Of a stretch of 40,607 bases of DNA, positions 1-9,253 are shown piece by piece. Every line of letters starts with the position of its first letter. The first letter of the stretch is position 1. Origin of the DNA: Lachnospiraceae bacterium (GTDB lineage Bacteria > Bacillota > Clostridia > Lachnospirales > Lachnospiraceae); contig JALESO010000078.1 in the NCBI GenBank assembly GCA_022781925.1, positions 1 to 40,607 of the forward strand. The letters are read 5' to 3'. A program made the position numbers and the translations under genes. Under the pieces are notes generated by a model that had not been told where the DNA came from, made no database searches, and saw only the letters and a list, made by a program, of their open reading frames with translations.

Positions 1-14
1 TAATAACAAATCTT

Positions 15-44
15 TCTCAGTGGGAGTTCAATCTCCGACTGAGA
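15..44. other. Stem-loop upstream of the DUF58 gene
   Basis: Outer arms TCTCAGT (15-21) and ACTGAGA (38-44) are perfectly complementary. An inner GGAG/CTCC stem continues after one G-G mismatch. No T-run follows, so it is not an obvious intrinsic terminator. It belongs to a 231-base noncoding leader in which almost everything folds. The upstream gene is outside the window. Confidence 0.5.
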
Positions 45-62
45 TAAACGCTCCGCGAGGAT

Positions 63-139
63 GTGCAGTGATTCTGAGAAGAATATGTCAGCTTACGCTG
101 ACCAGAATCACGCACCAAGTCTCACATGCGTTCGACTTG
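63..139. repeat. Two-hairpin structured element, copy 1 (AGAAGAATATGTCA family)
   Basis: The first hairpin pairs GTGC+GTGATTCTG (63-76) with CAGAATCAC+GCAC (103-115) and contains an inner GTCAGC-ttac-GCTGAC stem (87-102). A second hairpin follows, CAAGTC (116-121) with GACTTG (134-139). The same order (large hairpin with AGAAGAATATGTCA in the left arm, then a CAAG...CTTG hairpin) recurs at 16931-17026. Shared core and architecture with different stems suggest a dispersed structured repeat or RNA element rather than chance. Function unknown. Confidence 0.5.
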
Positions 140-231
140 AAGGGTGTTTGAAAAGAAACTGCTATATGTATCAGGAAGATAAAAAAATAACGAATAGCAG
201 TACATGGTAGATAGTTTATGGAGAAGAAATT

Positions 232-1302
232 ATGTTGCGTTTGGGAGGAGCGGCGGCCGTTATTGTATGGCTGTTTTATATGTCCATGATCTATGGCAGT
301 TCCGCGATGGCACTGACCGGATTTGCGCTGATCTTTTTTCTGGGATTCAGTTATGTGGAAGTGTTGTGGTTCAGGAAGAAATGTAAGGTGCGGCTGGAGG
401 TTCCCTTTGCGGTGGCTTCACAGGAGGAAAGCGTACCCGTGTCCCTGCCTGTGGAAATAAAAGGAAAATTACAGCCGGGAAAGGTGCGCTGTTTGCTGGA
501 AGTGAGAAATACATTTTCCGGGAAAACGAAGAAAAAATGGATGGACGGAAATGCGGTGTATCCGTATGTGCCAAAAAAGCCGGGCTGTTATGAATTTTGC
601 CTGAAAAAGATACGGGTCTATGATCTGACAGGATTTTTTTATGTGACACGGAGGCTCGATCAGTGTGTGTCTGTGGATGTGCTTCCGGAGATCTGTTATG
701 TGCCGGTGCAGCTGACAGATGCCGTGCGCAATTTCTTCGGGGATGCGGACCGCTATGATGAATTCCGGCCGGGGTACGATCCCTCGGAACTTTTTGATGT
801 ACGGGAATTTCAACGGGGAGACCGGGTGCAGAATATCCACTGGAAACTCAGTGCGAAGGCGGATACCTGGATGGTGAAGGAACACAGTATGCCGAAGGCA
901 TGTGCGGTCACGATCCTGATGGATTTTGGCGGGACAAAAGCGGGAACGGACCGGACGGATTATCTGAAACTGGTGGCGGGGCTGTCTTTTTCCCTGATGG
1001 ATCAGAAATGTGCGCATTATGTGGCCTGGTACAGTCGGGAAGAAGCGGGGATCCTGCGGAGCAGAGTGGAGGATGAGGAAAGTTTTTACCTGTTTCTGTA
1101 CCGTTTCCTGAAGGTGGATGTGCAGATACAGCAAAGGGTGGATGTGCTGCAGGCATATAAGGAGAAGTATCGTTATGAGCGTCTGGTGCATCTGCTGGTG
1201 GTAACAGCGGATCTTGAAATTAAATGTGAGGGTGAAATTATTGGAAAAGCAGACAAAGAAAAACTCAGCCAGTCAATGGGGCAGATGGAACTGGTACTGT
1301 AA
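232..1302 (+). CDS. DUF58 domain-containing protein
   Basis: This 356-residue protein has two hydrophobic segments near the N terminus (about residues 5-45), then a soluble region. It carries the DUF58 signature, a GDRVQNIHWKLSAK stretch near residue 200, followed by a von Willebrand A-like fold segment beginning with a beta strand and DFGG. DUF58 proteins are usually encoded with a MoxR-type AAA ATPase and a transglutaminase-like membrane protein, and are thought to act in envelope or chaperone-like processes; the exact role is not established. Here the transglutaminase gene follows directly and overlaps, which fits that cluster. A MoxR gene is not visible, although the window begins only 231 bases upstream. 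The start is ATG with GGAGAAG six bases ahead. Family assignment is firm; function is not. Confidence 0.88.
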   Translation: MLRLGGAAAVIVWLFYMSMIYGSSAMALTGFALIFFLGFSYVEVLWFRKKCKVRLEVPFAVASQEESVPVSLPVEIKGKLQPGKVRCLLEVRNTFSGKTKKKWMDGNAVYPYVPKKPGCYEFCLKKIRVYDLTGFFYVTRRLDQCVSVDVLPEICYVPVQLTDAVRNFFGDADRYDEFRPGYDPSELFDVREFQRGDRVQNIHWKLSAKADTWMVKEHSMPKACAVTILMDFGGTKAGTDRTDYLKLVAGLSFSLMDQKCAHYVAWYSREEAGILRSRVEDEESFYLFLYRFLKVDVQIQQRVDVLQAYKEKYRYERLVHLLVVTADLEIKCEGEIIGKADKEKLSQSMGQMELVL

Positions 1303-3739
1303 TGTGAGCCTGCGGGCACTTTTTGCATGTGTGCTGGCGCTGGCAGTTCTGTGGAGCACCGGGCGGTTGGTGGAATACCTGTTTCCATCGCTGGAAATCT
1401 TTCGCTGGGTATTTGCATGCGGCGGCGGACTGGCGGCAGGCAGCAGTGTGTGGAACACGGTGTGCGGTGAGCTCCTTCAGAAAAAACGGCTGCGGCATAT
1501 CGGAAATCTGGCGATATTCGGAAGCGTTGGTGCCGTGCTGCTTCGAGTGGCTTATCTGCAGGCAGATCAGCTGGAGCAGGGATTCTGGTATGTGGAGCTG
1601 CTGATAAAAGCATTTATCAGTCATTATAAAGGCATGGATATTGCAGTGTCCGACGGCGGACTTGTGATTTCAGACAGTGCAACGGTGGAACTCTGTGGGA
1701 GTGTTTTCCTGAGTCTGATAGCGGCAGCGGTTTTTCTTATCTTACAGACCATTGCCGCAGAGCGGAAAAGGAGTATCTGGCTGGCGGCACTTCCGGCAGC
1801 GGTGGTGATCTTCGGGCTGTGCGTGGGCAAAGCTCCGGATTTTGCAGGACTGGCGGGCACTTTTCTCTGTCTGATCCTGCTGGCCTCTGTCAGCTGGAAT
1901 AAGAAGAAAAATATCGGAATGAGCAGTCTGCTGACGGGAATCCTGGCAGGAACACTGGCACTGGCGATGGTGACCTGTTCCACGGCGGCGGACTGGTTTG
2001 CGGCAAAGGAACAGCAGATGCTGCCGGTGCAGAAAAAGCTGGAGCGGCAGATCGCAGGTCTGTTTTCCGGTGCGTCAAATGTACAGGACGGAATCATTTC
2101 CAATAAATATCCGGAGTATACCGGGGAAGAGATGCTTCAGGTGCGGACGAAGGTGGCATTGCATAATACCTTGTATCTGAGAGGAACCTATGCGGATACC
2201 TATAAGGATGGACACTGGACCCGGGAAAAAGAATTTGCACTGACAGCGGATCGGTTTTCCGGATATGAGGACTGTCAGGATCTGGATCCGGCAGTGGCTG
2301 TGGCAAATGAATTCGCACAGAAGTACCAGGATCTTCTGGGGATAAGCGTGGCATCATATGCACTGCCGGAGATGCACTATGACATCAGGTATACCGGGCT
2401 GCATAACGAGACACTTTACCTGCCCTACGGACCGGAAATAGACACCATGACGGAAGGGTACACCCTGGAGGGGGATTATCAGTTCCGGAAACAGAAAAAG
2501 GATACGCATATGGATGTGGTTGCACTGGGAGGAACTGCGGAGATGTTTTGGCTTGGAACCGGTGTTTCGGATCTGTATTATAATGATGAGCAGACGTTTT
2601 CAAAATACGACGCATTTTATGAGGCATACAATGACTATGTAGAGGAAACGTATCTGGATGTACCGGAGGATATGGTGGCACTGAAACAGATTGCACAGGA
2701 GCTGCGGTCGGAATCACAATATGACGGTATATTCAGAGCTCTGGATGATCCGGTACAGAAAAATTCTGCCCGTCTGCAGCTGTGCGATGCGGTTTCTTCT
2801 GCCCTGCAGATGTCTTATTCTTACCAGAAACAGATCCCGGATGCGGGAGACATGGATCCTGTTGAATTTTTCCTGAAGGAGAAAAACGGAGGATTCTGTG
2901 TACATTTTGCTTCCGCAGGGGTACTGCTTTTGCGTGAACTGGGGGTTCCGGCCCGTTATGTCAGCGGTTATCGGGTGGAAAATGATGAATTTACGAAAAC
3001 GGAGTCTCAGGAAGAAGAATACAGATATGAATGTTCTGTCCCGGATTCGGATGCACATGCATGGGCAGAAGTGTATCTGGATGACTATGGATGGCTTCCG
3101 GTGGAGATGACACCGTCGGAGGAAGATTCCGCTGAGCGGGACAAGATCAGAGGAACTTATACGGATCCGGAGCAGGATCAGGCGGCAATGGATCCTGCGG
3201 ATGAAAATTCTTCTGCGCAGGAGACACAGTCGGCAGAACAGCCGACCCAGGATCCATCAGATGTTTCCGATGCACAGACCGATCAGACGTCAACCGGCAA
3301 AAACGGTGGTTCGGATGGAAGCGGATTCTATGTATCACAAAACAGATCGATCAACTGGAAAATGATGGCGAGGGTGTTCGTTCCGGCAGCAGCGGCAGTG
3401 GCGGTACTGCTTCTGGTTTTGCAGGAGAAAAAACGCAGGGAGACACGTTGGCAGAAAGAGTTTGCCCGGGCACGGAACAACGGCCGTTACAGCCGGGCGG
3501 CAAGGATGCTGAACCTAAGGTTTTACCGGCGGCTGGTAAAGGAGAAGAAATTGTCCGGAAGGCAGATGAAGGATCGGGAATATGCAGAGAACCTGCAGAA
3601 ACTGTATCCGGAGCAGGACTGGAACCGGTATCTGCAGATCATACAGAAAGCGGTATATGCAGATACAGAGCTGACAGAGGAAGAATATCTGGCGCTGGAG
3701 CGGACCATCAGATCGTGTATGCCGGAACGGAAAAAGTGA
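1241..3739 (+). CDS. Membrane transglutaminase-like (TgpA-type) protein
   Basis: This is a large membrane protein of about 832 residues. The N-terminal third has several transmembrane segments, followed by a long extracytoplasmic region with a transglutaminase-core domain. The catalytic Cys sits in GGFCVHFASAG (around residue 553), the His in HAWAEVYLDDYGW about 53 residues later, with an Asp in the following strand. A Ser/Thr/Gln-rich linker leads to one more membrane helix and a basic cytoplasmic tail, as in TgpA/DUF4129-type proteins. The reading frame has no early ATG. TTG at 1241 is preceded by GAGGGTG at good spacing and is preferred over TTG 1214 or GTG 1232. It overlaps the DUF58 gene by about 60 bases, so the two are probably translationally coupled. 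The natural substrate is unknown; a role at the cell wall or in surface-protein processing is inferred. Confidence 0.86.
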   Translation: MEKQTKKNSASQWGRWNWYCNVSLRALFACVLALAVLWSTGRLVEYLFPSLEIFRWVFACGGGLAAGSSVWNTVCGELLQKKRLRHIGNLAIFGSVGAVLLRVAYLQADQLEQGFWYVELLIKAFISHYKGMDIAVSDGGLVISDSATVELCGSVFLSLIAAAVFLILQTIAAERKRSIWLAALPAAVVIFGLCVGKAPDFAGLAGTFLCLILLASVSWNKKKNIGMSSLLTGILAGTLALAMVTCSTAADWFAAKEQQMLPVQKKLERQIAGLFSGASNVQDGIISNKYPEYTGEEMLQVRTKVALHNTLYLRGTYADTYKDGHWTREKEFALTADRFSGYEDCQDLDPAVAVANEFAQKYQDLLGISVASYALPEMHYDIRYTGLHNETLYLPYGPEIDTMTEGYTLEGDYQFRKQKKDTHMDVVALGGTAEMFWLGTGVSDLYYNDEQTFSKYDAFYEAYNDYVEETYLDVPEDMVALKQIAQELRSESQYDGIFRALDDPVQKNSARLQLCDAVSSALQMSYSYQKQIPDAGDMDPVEFFLKEKNGGFCVHFASAGVLLLRELGVPARYVSGYRVENDEFTKTESQEEEYRYECSVPDSDAHAWAEVYLDDYGWLPVEMTPSEEDSAERDKIRGTYTDPEQDQAAMDPADENSSAQETQSAEQPTQDPSDVSDAQTDQTSTGKNGGSDGSGFYVSQNRSINWKMMARVFVPAAAAVAVLLLVLQEKKRRETRWQKEFARARNNGRYSRAARMLNLRFYRRLVKEKKLSGRQMKDREYAENLQKLYPEQDWNRYLQIIQKAVYADTELTEEEYLALERTIRSCMPERKK

Positions 3740-3811
3740 TCTGCGGCATGAAAAAACGTATGTGTTAAGGGTTTGTTTGGAAATCTTCATGAATTATTCA
3801 GAAAAACCATC

Positions 3812-3838
3812 TTGCAAGGTTAAGATAGATGATATAAT
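3812..3838 (+). promoter_or_regulatory. Candidate sigma-A promoter for leuA
   Basis: TTGCAA (3812-3817) and TATAAT (3833-3838) are 15 bases apart; the spacer is slightly short but the -10 box is perfect. It lies in the gap after the transglutaminase gene and about 135 bases before the leuA start, leaving a long leader. Confidence 0.55.
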
Positions 3839-3860
3839 ATATATATTTAGCAAGGAAAAT

Positions 3861-3923
3861 ATGACAGGCATCTTGCGCTCTTTTTTGAGAAAAATCTGGA
3901 AAATTATGCCAGAAAATGATTGA
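3861..3923 (+). CDS. Possible leader peptide of leuA (speculative)
   Basis: A 20-codon open frame starts with ATG four bases after AAGGA and ends in TGA, all inside the leuA leader. The peptide, MTGILRSFLRKIWKIMPEND, has three Ile and two Leu. A small stem TCTGG/CCAGA (3895-3913) lies over its end. No T-run terminator follows, so classical attenuation is not shown. It could be a chance frame. It is listed because leader peptides rich in branched-chain residues are a known control device for this pathway. Confidence 0.22.
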   Translation: MTGILRSFLRKIWKIMPEND

Positions 3924-3972
3924 AAAAAGAGAATCCAGTCTGCCAGGATGTTATATCACGGGAGAGATACAT

Positions 3973-5634
3973 ATGTTAAATTACAAAAAATATAAAAGAG
4001 TTCCGGTATTACATTATCCGGAGCGTGAATGGCCGGACAAAGAGATCGAACATGCACCGATGTGGTGCAGCGTGGATCTGCGTGACGGCAATCAGGCACT
4101 GATCGAGCCGATGAATGTAGAAGAGAAGATGGAGATGTTCCAGCTGCTTCTGAAACTGGGATTCAAGCAGATTGAGATCGGTTTTCCGGCTGCATCCCAG
4201 ATTGAGTACGATTTCTTACGCAAGCTGGTTGATGAGAACATGATTCCGGATGATGTGCAGGTTCAGGTTCTGACCCAGTGCAGAGAGCATCTGATCGACC
4301 GTACCTTTGAGGCGATCCAGGGTATCAAAAATGTCATTGTACATATTTACAACTCCACATCTGTCCTTCAGCGTGACGTTGTATTCCATAAAGATAAAGA
4401 AGCGATCAAACAGATCGCCATCGAAGGAACCCAGATGGTAAAAGAGCGTGCAAAGAATTTTGACGGAAATATCCAGCTGGAGTATTCTCCGGAGAGCTTT
4501 ACCGGAACAGAGGTTGAGTTTGCACTGGATATCTGTACGGCAGTACAGGATGTCTGGGAGCCGACACCGGAGAACAAGATCATCTTCAACCTTCCGGCAA
4601 CCGTAGAGATGAATACCCCGAATGTTTATGCGGATCAGATCGAGTGGATGCATAAACATTTCAAAAACAGGGAATCTATTATTTTAAGTGTACATCCGCA
4701 CAATGACCGTGGAACCGGTATCGCAGCTACTGAGCTGAGTCTTCTGGCAGGTGCTGACCGTGTGGAGGGTACTTTATTCGGAAACGGAGAGCGTACCGGT
4801 AACATCGATATTTTAAATATCGCTTACAATATGTTCTCACAGGGCATTGATCCGGAATTAAATATCGAAAATATCAAAGAAATCATTGATGTATATGAGA
4901 GATGCTGCAAGATGGATATCGACATGCGTCATCCGTATGCCGGAAAACTGGTATTTACCGCATTTTCCGGTTCTCACCAGGATGCCATCAACAAAGGTGT
5001 GCATGCACTGCATGAGCGCAACACCGGTATCTGGGAAGTTCCGTATCTGCCCATCGACCCGGCAGACATCGGCAGAGAGTACGAGCCGGTGGTTCGTATC
5101 AACAGCCAGTCTGGAAAAGGCGGCGTGGCTTTCGTTATGGAATCCATGTACGGCTACAAGCTTCCGAAGGAGATGCACAAGGAGTTTGCCGATGTGATCC
5201 AGAAAATGTCTGAAGAGCAGGGCGGCGAGATTGCACCGGAGCAGATCTTTGATGCGTTCAAGCATGAGTACATTGCACTGGATGATCCTTTTGAGTTCAA
5301 GAAGATCCGCGTGGAAGATGTCAATGACAAAGACTGTGTGGCAACCATTGACTTTGAATATAAGAAGAAACCGTACCATATTGAAGCAAGCGGAAATGGT
5401 CCTCTGGATGCAGTCAAGACAGCTATCAACAAAGAGTTTGATCTGGATGTGCGCGTCCTGAACTATTCCGAGCATGCGCTGGGATCCGGTTCCCATGCGC
5501 GGGCAGCTGCTTACATTGAGATGCGTGACAATCGTACCGGCAAGGTACTGTTTGGCGCAGGCGACAGCTCCAATATCACAAAAGCTACGATCCGTGCATT
5601 CTTCAGCGGATTGAACCGTTTAGCTAACAAGTAA
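3973..5634 (+). CDS. leuA: 2-isopropylmalate synthase (long, type 2 LeuA)
   Basis: The enzyme condenses acetyl-CoA with 2-oxoisovalerate to give 2-isopropylmalate, the first committed step of leucine synthesis, in the cytoplasm. The sequence shows the HMGL-like TIM barrel with the SVDLRDGNQALIEPM active-site motif near residue 35 and the metal-binding HPHNDRG motif near residue 240. A C-terminal LeuA regulatory (leucine-binding) domain contains the LGSGSHARAAAYIE stretch. At about 553 residues it matches the long LeuA2 form. The frame extends 19 codons further upstream, but ATG at 3973 has GGGAGAG six bases before it and begins the conserved MLNYKKYKRVP segment. No T-box was found in the leader. 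It is transcribed alone; the next gene belongs to glycan synthesis. Confidence 0.95.
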   Translation: MLNYKKYKRVPVLHYPEREWPDKEIEHAPMWCSVDLRDGNQALIEPMNVEEKMEMFQLLLKLGFKQIEIGFPAASQIEYDFLRKLVDENMIPDDVQVQVLTQCREHLIDRTFEAIQGIKNVIVHIYNSTSVLQRDVVFHKDKEAIKQIAIEGTQMVKERAKNFDGNIQLEYSPESFTGTEVEFALDICTAVQDVWEPTPENKIIFNLPATVEMNTPNVYADQIEWMHKHFKNRESIILSVHPHNDRGTGIAATELSLLAGADRVEGTLFGNGERTGNIDILNIAYNMFSQGIDPELNIENIKEIIDVYERCCKMDIDMRHPYAGKLVFTAFSGSHQDAINKGVHALHERNTGIWEVPYLPIDPADIGREYEPVVRINSQSGKGGVAFVMESMYGYKLPKEMHKEFADVIQKMSEEQGGEIAPEQIFDAFKHEYIALDDPFEFKKIRVEDVNDKDCVATIDFEYKKKPYHIEASGNGPLDAVKTAINKEFDLDVRVLNYSEHALGSGSHARAAAYIEMRDNRTGKVLFGAGDSSNITKATIRAFFSGLNRLANK

Positions 5635-5667
5635 TCAGTCAACAAAAGCACAAAGACGAGGGATGCT

Positions 5668-7107
5668 ATGAATCGAAAGAAAAAACTGGGATGGTGGAAA
5701 CATATCGATTTTATGCTGATCGACCTGTTATGCATTCAGATTGCATATCTGGCAGCATATTTTTTCCGTCATCAGACAATGCGGATTTATCGCGAAACGA
5801 GCTTATATGCGCATGTAAATATTCTCCTGATCATTATTGACATCTGTTATGTGTTGCTGCGTGGAACATATAAGAATATTTTGAAGAGAAGTTTTGTGCG
5901 TGAGATAGAATCTGTACTGGTACACAACATCGTGATGTGGGGCGTCGTAATGGCGTATCTGTATGTCACGAAGCAGGCGTTCTGGTTTTCCAGACAGGTA
6001 TTTCTGACTTCCTTTGGTTTTACCGTCATCTTTATGCTGGTGGGACGTTTTCTGTGGAAGCTGAATGTCCGCCGCATCATATGGAAGGGAAAGAATCAGC
6101 CGAACTTCCTTGTTATCAGTACGAAGGAATATGCAGCAGAGATGGTGCAGCAGTTCTCTAACCGTATGTACAATGGATTTAATCTGTCCGGTCTGGCCAT
6201 TATGGATGAGGATCTGGAGGACACCGTTATTGAGCGGATTCCGGTAGTGTGTAACAAGGACAACCTGCTGGAATATGTCCAGAAAAATGTCATCGATGAG
6301 GTTATGATCAAGATACCTGAGAACAAGAAAGAAGTGGATGACCTTACCTGGACATTGCTTCAGATGGGTGTTGTCGTGCATATTGCCTTGGACTATACGG
6401 ATCGCGCACTGCCAAACCGTGTGGTAGAGCGCATCGGCGGATACACCTGTATGACCACAAGTATCAATACGGCAAGTAGCCTTCCGATGGGACTGAAGCG
6501 CCTGACGGATATCGCGGCAGGTGTCGTGGGATGCGCCATCACCGGAATCGCATTTATTTTTGTGGCTCCGCTGATCTACAAGGCATCACCGGGACCGATC
6601 TTCTACTGCCAGGAGCGTGTCGGCAAAAATGGCCGTCGTTTCAAAATGTATAAATTCCGTTCCATGTATATGGATGCGGAGGAACGGAAAAAAGAACTGA
6701 TGGCCCAGAATAAGATGCAGGGTAATATGTTTAAAATGGACAATGATCCGCGTATTATCGGCAGTGAAAAAGGACCGGGCAAGGGCATCGGAAATATCAT
6801 CCGAAGCCTGAGTATCGATGAATTACCGCAGTTTTACAATATTCTCCGCGGTGATATGAGTCTGGTAGGCACCCGCCCGCCGACAGTGGATGAGGTAGCG
6901 GCATATGACCTGCATCACAAAGTACGTCTGAGTATGAAACCGGGACTGACCGGTATGTGGCAGGTAAGCGGACGAAGCGAGATCACGGATTTCGAGGAAA
7001 TTGTCCGTCTGGATGCATATTATATCGAAAACTGGAGCCTGAAACTTGATCTGAAGATCATTTTAAAAACATTTAAAGTTGTATTTGCTAAAGAAGGAGC
7101 AGAATAA
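5668..7107 (+). CDS. Polyprenyl-phosphate sugar-1-phosphate transferase (WcaJ/WbaP type)
   Basis: The predicted role is to transfer a sugar-1-phosphate from a UDP-sugar to undecaprenyl phosphate at the inner face of the membrane, starting a surface polysaccharide repeat unit. The N-terminal half has four membrane segments and a nucleotide-binding-like middle region. The bacterial sugar transferase domain runs from about residue 275 to the end and includes a membrane-entering helix, the KFRSM motif (about 328), SIDELPQFYNILRGDMSLVG and RPP (about 384-405), and KPGLTGMWQVSGRS. The length, 479 residues, is usual for the full WbaP-like form. Sugar specificity (Gal, Glc or GlcNAc) cannot be read from the sequence. 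It is the first gene of a five-gene glycan cluster, with glf 27 bases downstream. Confidence 0.92.
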   Translation: MNRKKKLGWWKHIDFMLIDLLCIQIAYLAAYFFRHQTMRIYRETSLYAHVNILLIIIDICYVLLRGTYKNILKRSFVREIESVLVHNIVMWGVVMAYLYVTKQAFWFSRQVFLTSFGFTVIFMLVGRFLWKLNVRRIIWKGKNQPNFLVISTKEYAAEMVQQFSNRMYNGFNLSGLAIMDEDLEDTVIERIPVVCNKDNLLEYVQKNVIDEVMIKIPENKKEVDDLTWTLLQMGVVVHIALDYTDRALPNRVVERIGGYTCMTTSINTASSLPMGLKRLTDIAAGVVGCAITGIAFIFVAPLIYKASPGPIFYCQERVGKNGRRFKMYKFRSMYMDAEERKKELMAQNKMQGNMFKMDNDPRIIGSEKGPGKGIGNIIRSLSIDELPQFYNILRGDMSLVGTRPPTVDEVAAYDLHHKVRLSMKPGLTGMWQVSGRSEITDFEEIVRLDAYYIENWSLKLDLKIILKTFKVVFAKEGAE

Positions 7108-7134
7108 AAAGCGGAAAAGAAGGAGGAACATGTC

Positions 7135-8244
7135 ATGAAGAAGTATGACTATCTGATCGTAGGAGCCGGATTGTTTGGTGCTGTATTTGCACACGAAGCA
7201 AAAGAAGCCGGAAAAACATGTCTGGTGATTGACAAAAGAAATCATATTGCAGGAAATATCTATACCGATAAGGTAAAAGATATCGATGTTCATCAGTATG
7301 GCGCACATATTTTCCACACATCCAATGAGACAGTATGGAATTATGTAAATCGTTTTGCAAAATTTAATCGTTATACAAACTCACCGGTAGCAAATTACAA
7401 AGGTGAAATCTACAACCTGCCGTTCAACATGAACACATTCAACAAACTCTGGGGTGTGGTAACTCCGAAAGAGGCGCAGGCAAAGATTGAGGAGCAGAAA
7501 GCGGCTTATCATGTAGAGAATCCGCAGAACCTGGAAGAGCAGGCCATCAGCCTGATCGGACCGGATGTATATACAAAGCTGGTAAAAGGCTATACAGAGA
7601 AACAGTGGGGCAAACGTGCCACAGAGCTTCCTTCCTTTATCATCAAACGTCTCCCGGTACGTTTTACTTATGACAACAACTATTTCAACGATGATTACCA
7701 GGGAATTCCGGTAGAGGGATATACCAAGATGATCGAGCGCATGCTGGATGGTGTGGAAGTAAAACTGGAAGAGGATTTCCTGAAAAACAGAGAAGCTTTC
7801 ATGGAGCAGGCTGACAAGATCGTATACACAGGTATGATCGATGAATATTATAACTACTGCTATGGTGAACTGGAGTACCGTTCCCTGAACTTCGAGACAG
7901 AGGTACTGGAAGGTGTAGAGAACTATCAGGGTAACGCTGTTGTAAACTACACAGAGTATGAAGTACCGTATACCAGAATCATCGAGCACAAACATTTTAC
8001 TTATGGCACACAGCCGGATACCGTTATCACCAGAGAGTATCCGAAGACATGGAGCAAAGGGGATGAACCGTATTATCCGATGAATAACGAGAAGAACCTC
8101 AGCCTCTATGAGAAATATGCAGAGCTGGCAGCAAAAGAAGGAAATGTAATCTTCGGCGGCCGTCTTGGTATGTACAAATATTACGATATGGACGATACCA
8201 TTGAAGCTGCATTAAACTGTGTACACGCAGAGCTTAACGCTTAA
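7135..8244 (+). CDS. glf: UDP-galactopyranose mutase
   Basis: This flavoenzyme interconverts UDP-galactopyranose and UDP-galactofuranose, supplying galactofuranose for surface glycans. The N terminus has the FAD-binding VGAGLFGAVFAHEA dinucleotide motif (residues 8-21), followed by IDKRNHIAGN and HQYGAHIFHT, both hallmark Glf motifs. The GYTEKQWGKR stretch and the C-terminal NEKNLSLYEKY and GGRLGMYKYYDMD segments are also typical. The length of 369 residues is normal. A strong AAGGAGG precedes the ATG. Its position between a sugar transferase and glycosyltransferases implies a galactofuranose-containing polymer. Confidence 0.96.
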   Translation: MKKYDYLIVGAGLFGAVFAHEAKEAGKTCLVIDKRNHIAGNIYTDKVKDIDVHQYGAHIFHTSNETVWNYVNRFAKFNRYTNSPVANYKGEIYNLPFNMNTFNKLWGVVTPKEAQAKIEEQKAAYHVENPQNLEEQAISLIGPDVYTKLVKGYTEKQWGKRATELPSFIIKRLPVRFTYDNNYFNDDYQGIPVEGYTKMIERMLDGVEVKLEEDFLKNREAFMEQADKIVYTGMIDEYYNYCYGELEYRSLNFETEVLEGVENYQGNAVVNYTEYEVPYTRIIEHKHFTYGTQPDTVITREYPKTWSKGDEPYYPMNNEKNLSLYEKYAELAAKEGNVIFGGRLGMYKYYDMDDTIEAALNCVHAELNA

Positions 8245-8266
8245 TCAGAAACTGAGAAAGATGGCA

Positions 8267-8290
8267 GCCTCCGGCAGATCTGCCGGAGGC
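8267..8290 (+). terminator. Perfect GC-rich palindrome between glf and the GT2 gene
   Basis: A 24-base uninterrupted palindrome, arms GCCTCCGGCAGA / TCTGCCGGAGGC. The following sequence (GTTATTG) is only weakly T-rich, so it may act as a partial terminator, an mRNA-stability hairpin, or a pause site inside the operon. Confidence 0.5.
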
Positions 8291-8319
8291 GTTATTGATT
8301 CAAGAGACAGGAGAGACAC

Positions 8320-9249
8320 GTGACAGAATTATCATTAATCGTACCATGTTACAACGAAGCCCAGAACGTAGATGCGTTTTATGAAAGATGCCTTGAGGTA
8401 TTTGATCCGGATGCATTCGAGGTGGTGTTTGTAAACGATGGCAGTAAAGATGACACCTATAAAAAACTGCAGCAGCTGCATGAGAAGTACAGCAATGTTC
8501 TGGTGATCAATTTTTCCAGAAATTTCGGTAAAGAATCCGCTATTTATGCCGGTCTCCATTATGCGACCGGAACATATCTGTCCATCATCGATGCGGATCT
8601 GCAGCAGGATCCGAAGATCGTAAAGCATATGACGGAGATCCTGGAGGAAAAACCGGAGGTAGATGTGGTAGCAGCTTACCAGAAAGAACGCCATGAAGGA
8701 AAGTTCATGGGATGGTGCAAAGATCATTTTTACCGTTTTATCAACCGTCTCAGTGAAGTTGATTTGAGGGAAAATGCCAGTGATTTCCGCACGTTCCGCA
8801 GAAACGTACAGGAGGCACTGCTGGATATGCCGGAATACTTCCGTTTTTCCAAGGGACTGTTTTCCTGGGTGGGATTTGAGACAGAATACATTCCGTATGA
8901 GGCGGCGGAGCGTTTTGCCGGAACCACGAAATGGAGCTTTGGCAAGCTGATCAAATATGCTATGGAAGGAATCATTTCCTTTTCTACCATGCCGTTGCAG
9001 CTGGCGACCTTCTGTGGAGCGCTGGTATCCGTTTTTGCCATTGTATACGGTATCATCATCATTGCACACACCCTGCTCACCGGGATTGATGTGCCGGGTT
9101 ATGCGACCACTATCGTTGTAGTGCTGTTCCTCGGCGGTGTACAGTTGCTGGTCATGGGAATTCTGGGGGAATATCTCGCCAAGACTTATATCCAGGGAAA
9201 ACACCGGCCGGTGTATGTGGTGAAAAAAGTGCTGGAGAAGAAGGAGTGA
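8320..9249 (+). CDS. Family 2 glycosyltransferase (GtrB/DPM-like, polyprenyl-phosphate sugar synthase)
   Basis: The GT-A fold begins with SLIVPCYNEAQN (residues 5-16). VVFVNDGSKDDT follows, and IIDADLQQDP (around residue 90) carries the metal-binding aspartates. Two transmembrane helices near residues 228-252 and 265-290 anchor the C terminus, as in GtrB-type enzymes that load glucose or another sugar onto undecaprenyl phosphate. The GtrA-like flippase gene follows four bases later, giving the classical GtrA/GtrB pair used to decorate surface polymers. The start is GTG with AGGAG upstream. The donor sugar is not predictable. The antisense strand has a long open frame here, which is a shadow. 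Confidence 0.92.
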   Translation: MTELSLIVPCYNEAQNVDAFYERCLEVFDPDAFEVVFVNDGSKDDTYKKLQQLHEKYSNVLVINFSRNFGKESAIYAGLHYATGTYLSIIDADLQQDPKIVKHMTEILEEKPEVDVVAAYQKERHEGKFMGWCKDHFYRFINRLSEVDLRENASDFRTFRRNVQEALLDMPEYFRFSKGLFSWVGFETEYIPYEAAERFAGTTKWSFGKLIKYAMEGIISFSTMPLQLATFCGALVSVFAIVYGIIIIAHTLLTGIDVPGYATTIVVVLFLGGVQLLVMGILGEYLAKTYIQGKHRPVYVVKKVLEKKE

Positions 9250-9253
9250 TCGC

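Noticed and set aside
1-231. End of a MoxR ATPase gene
   Set aside because: Expected by gene-cluster habit, but no frame with coding features was found; the stretch is filled by paired hairpins.
3839-3972. T-box riboswitch for leuA
   Set aside because: The leader lacks the T-box consensus, specifier loop and a terminator; only about 130 bases.
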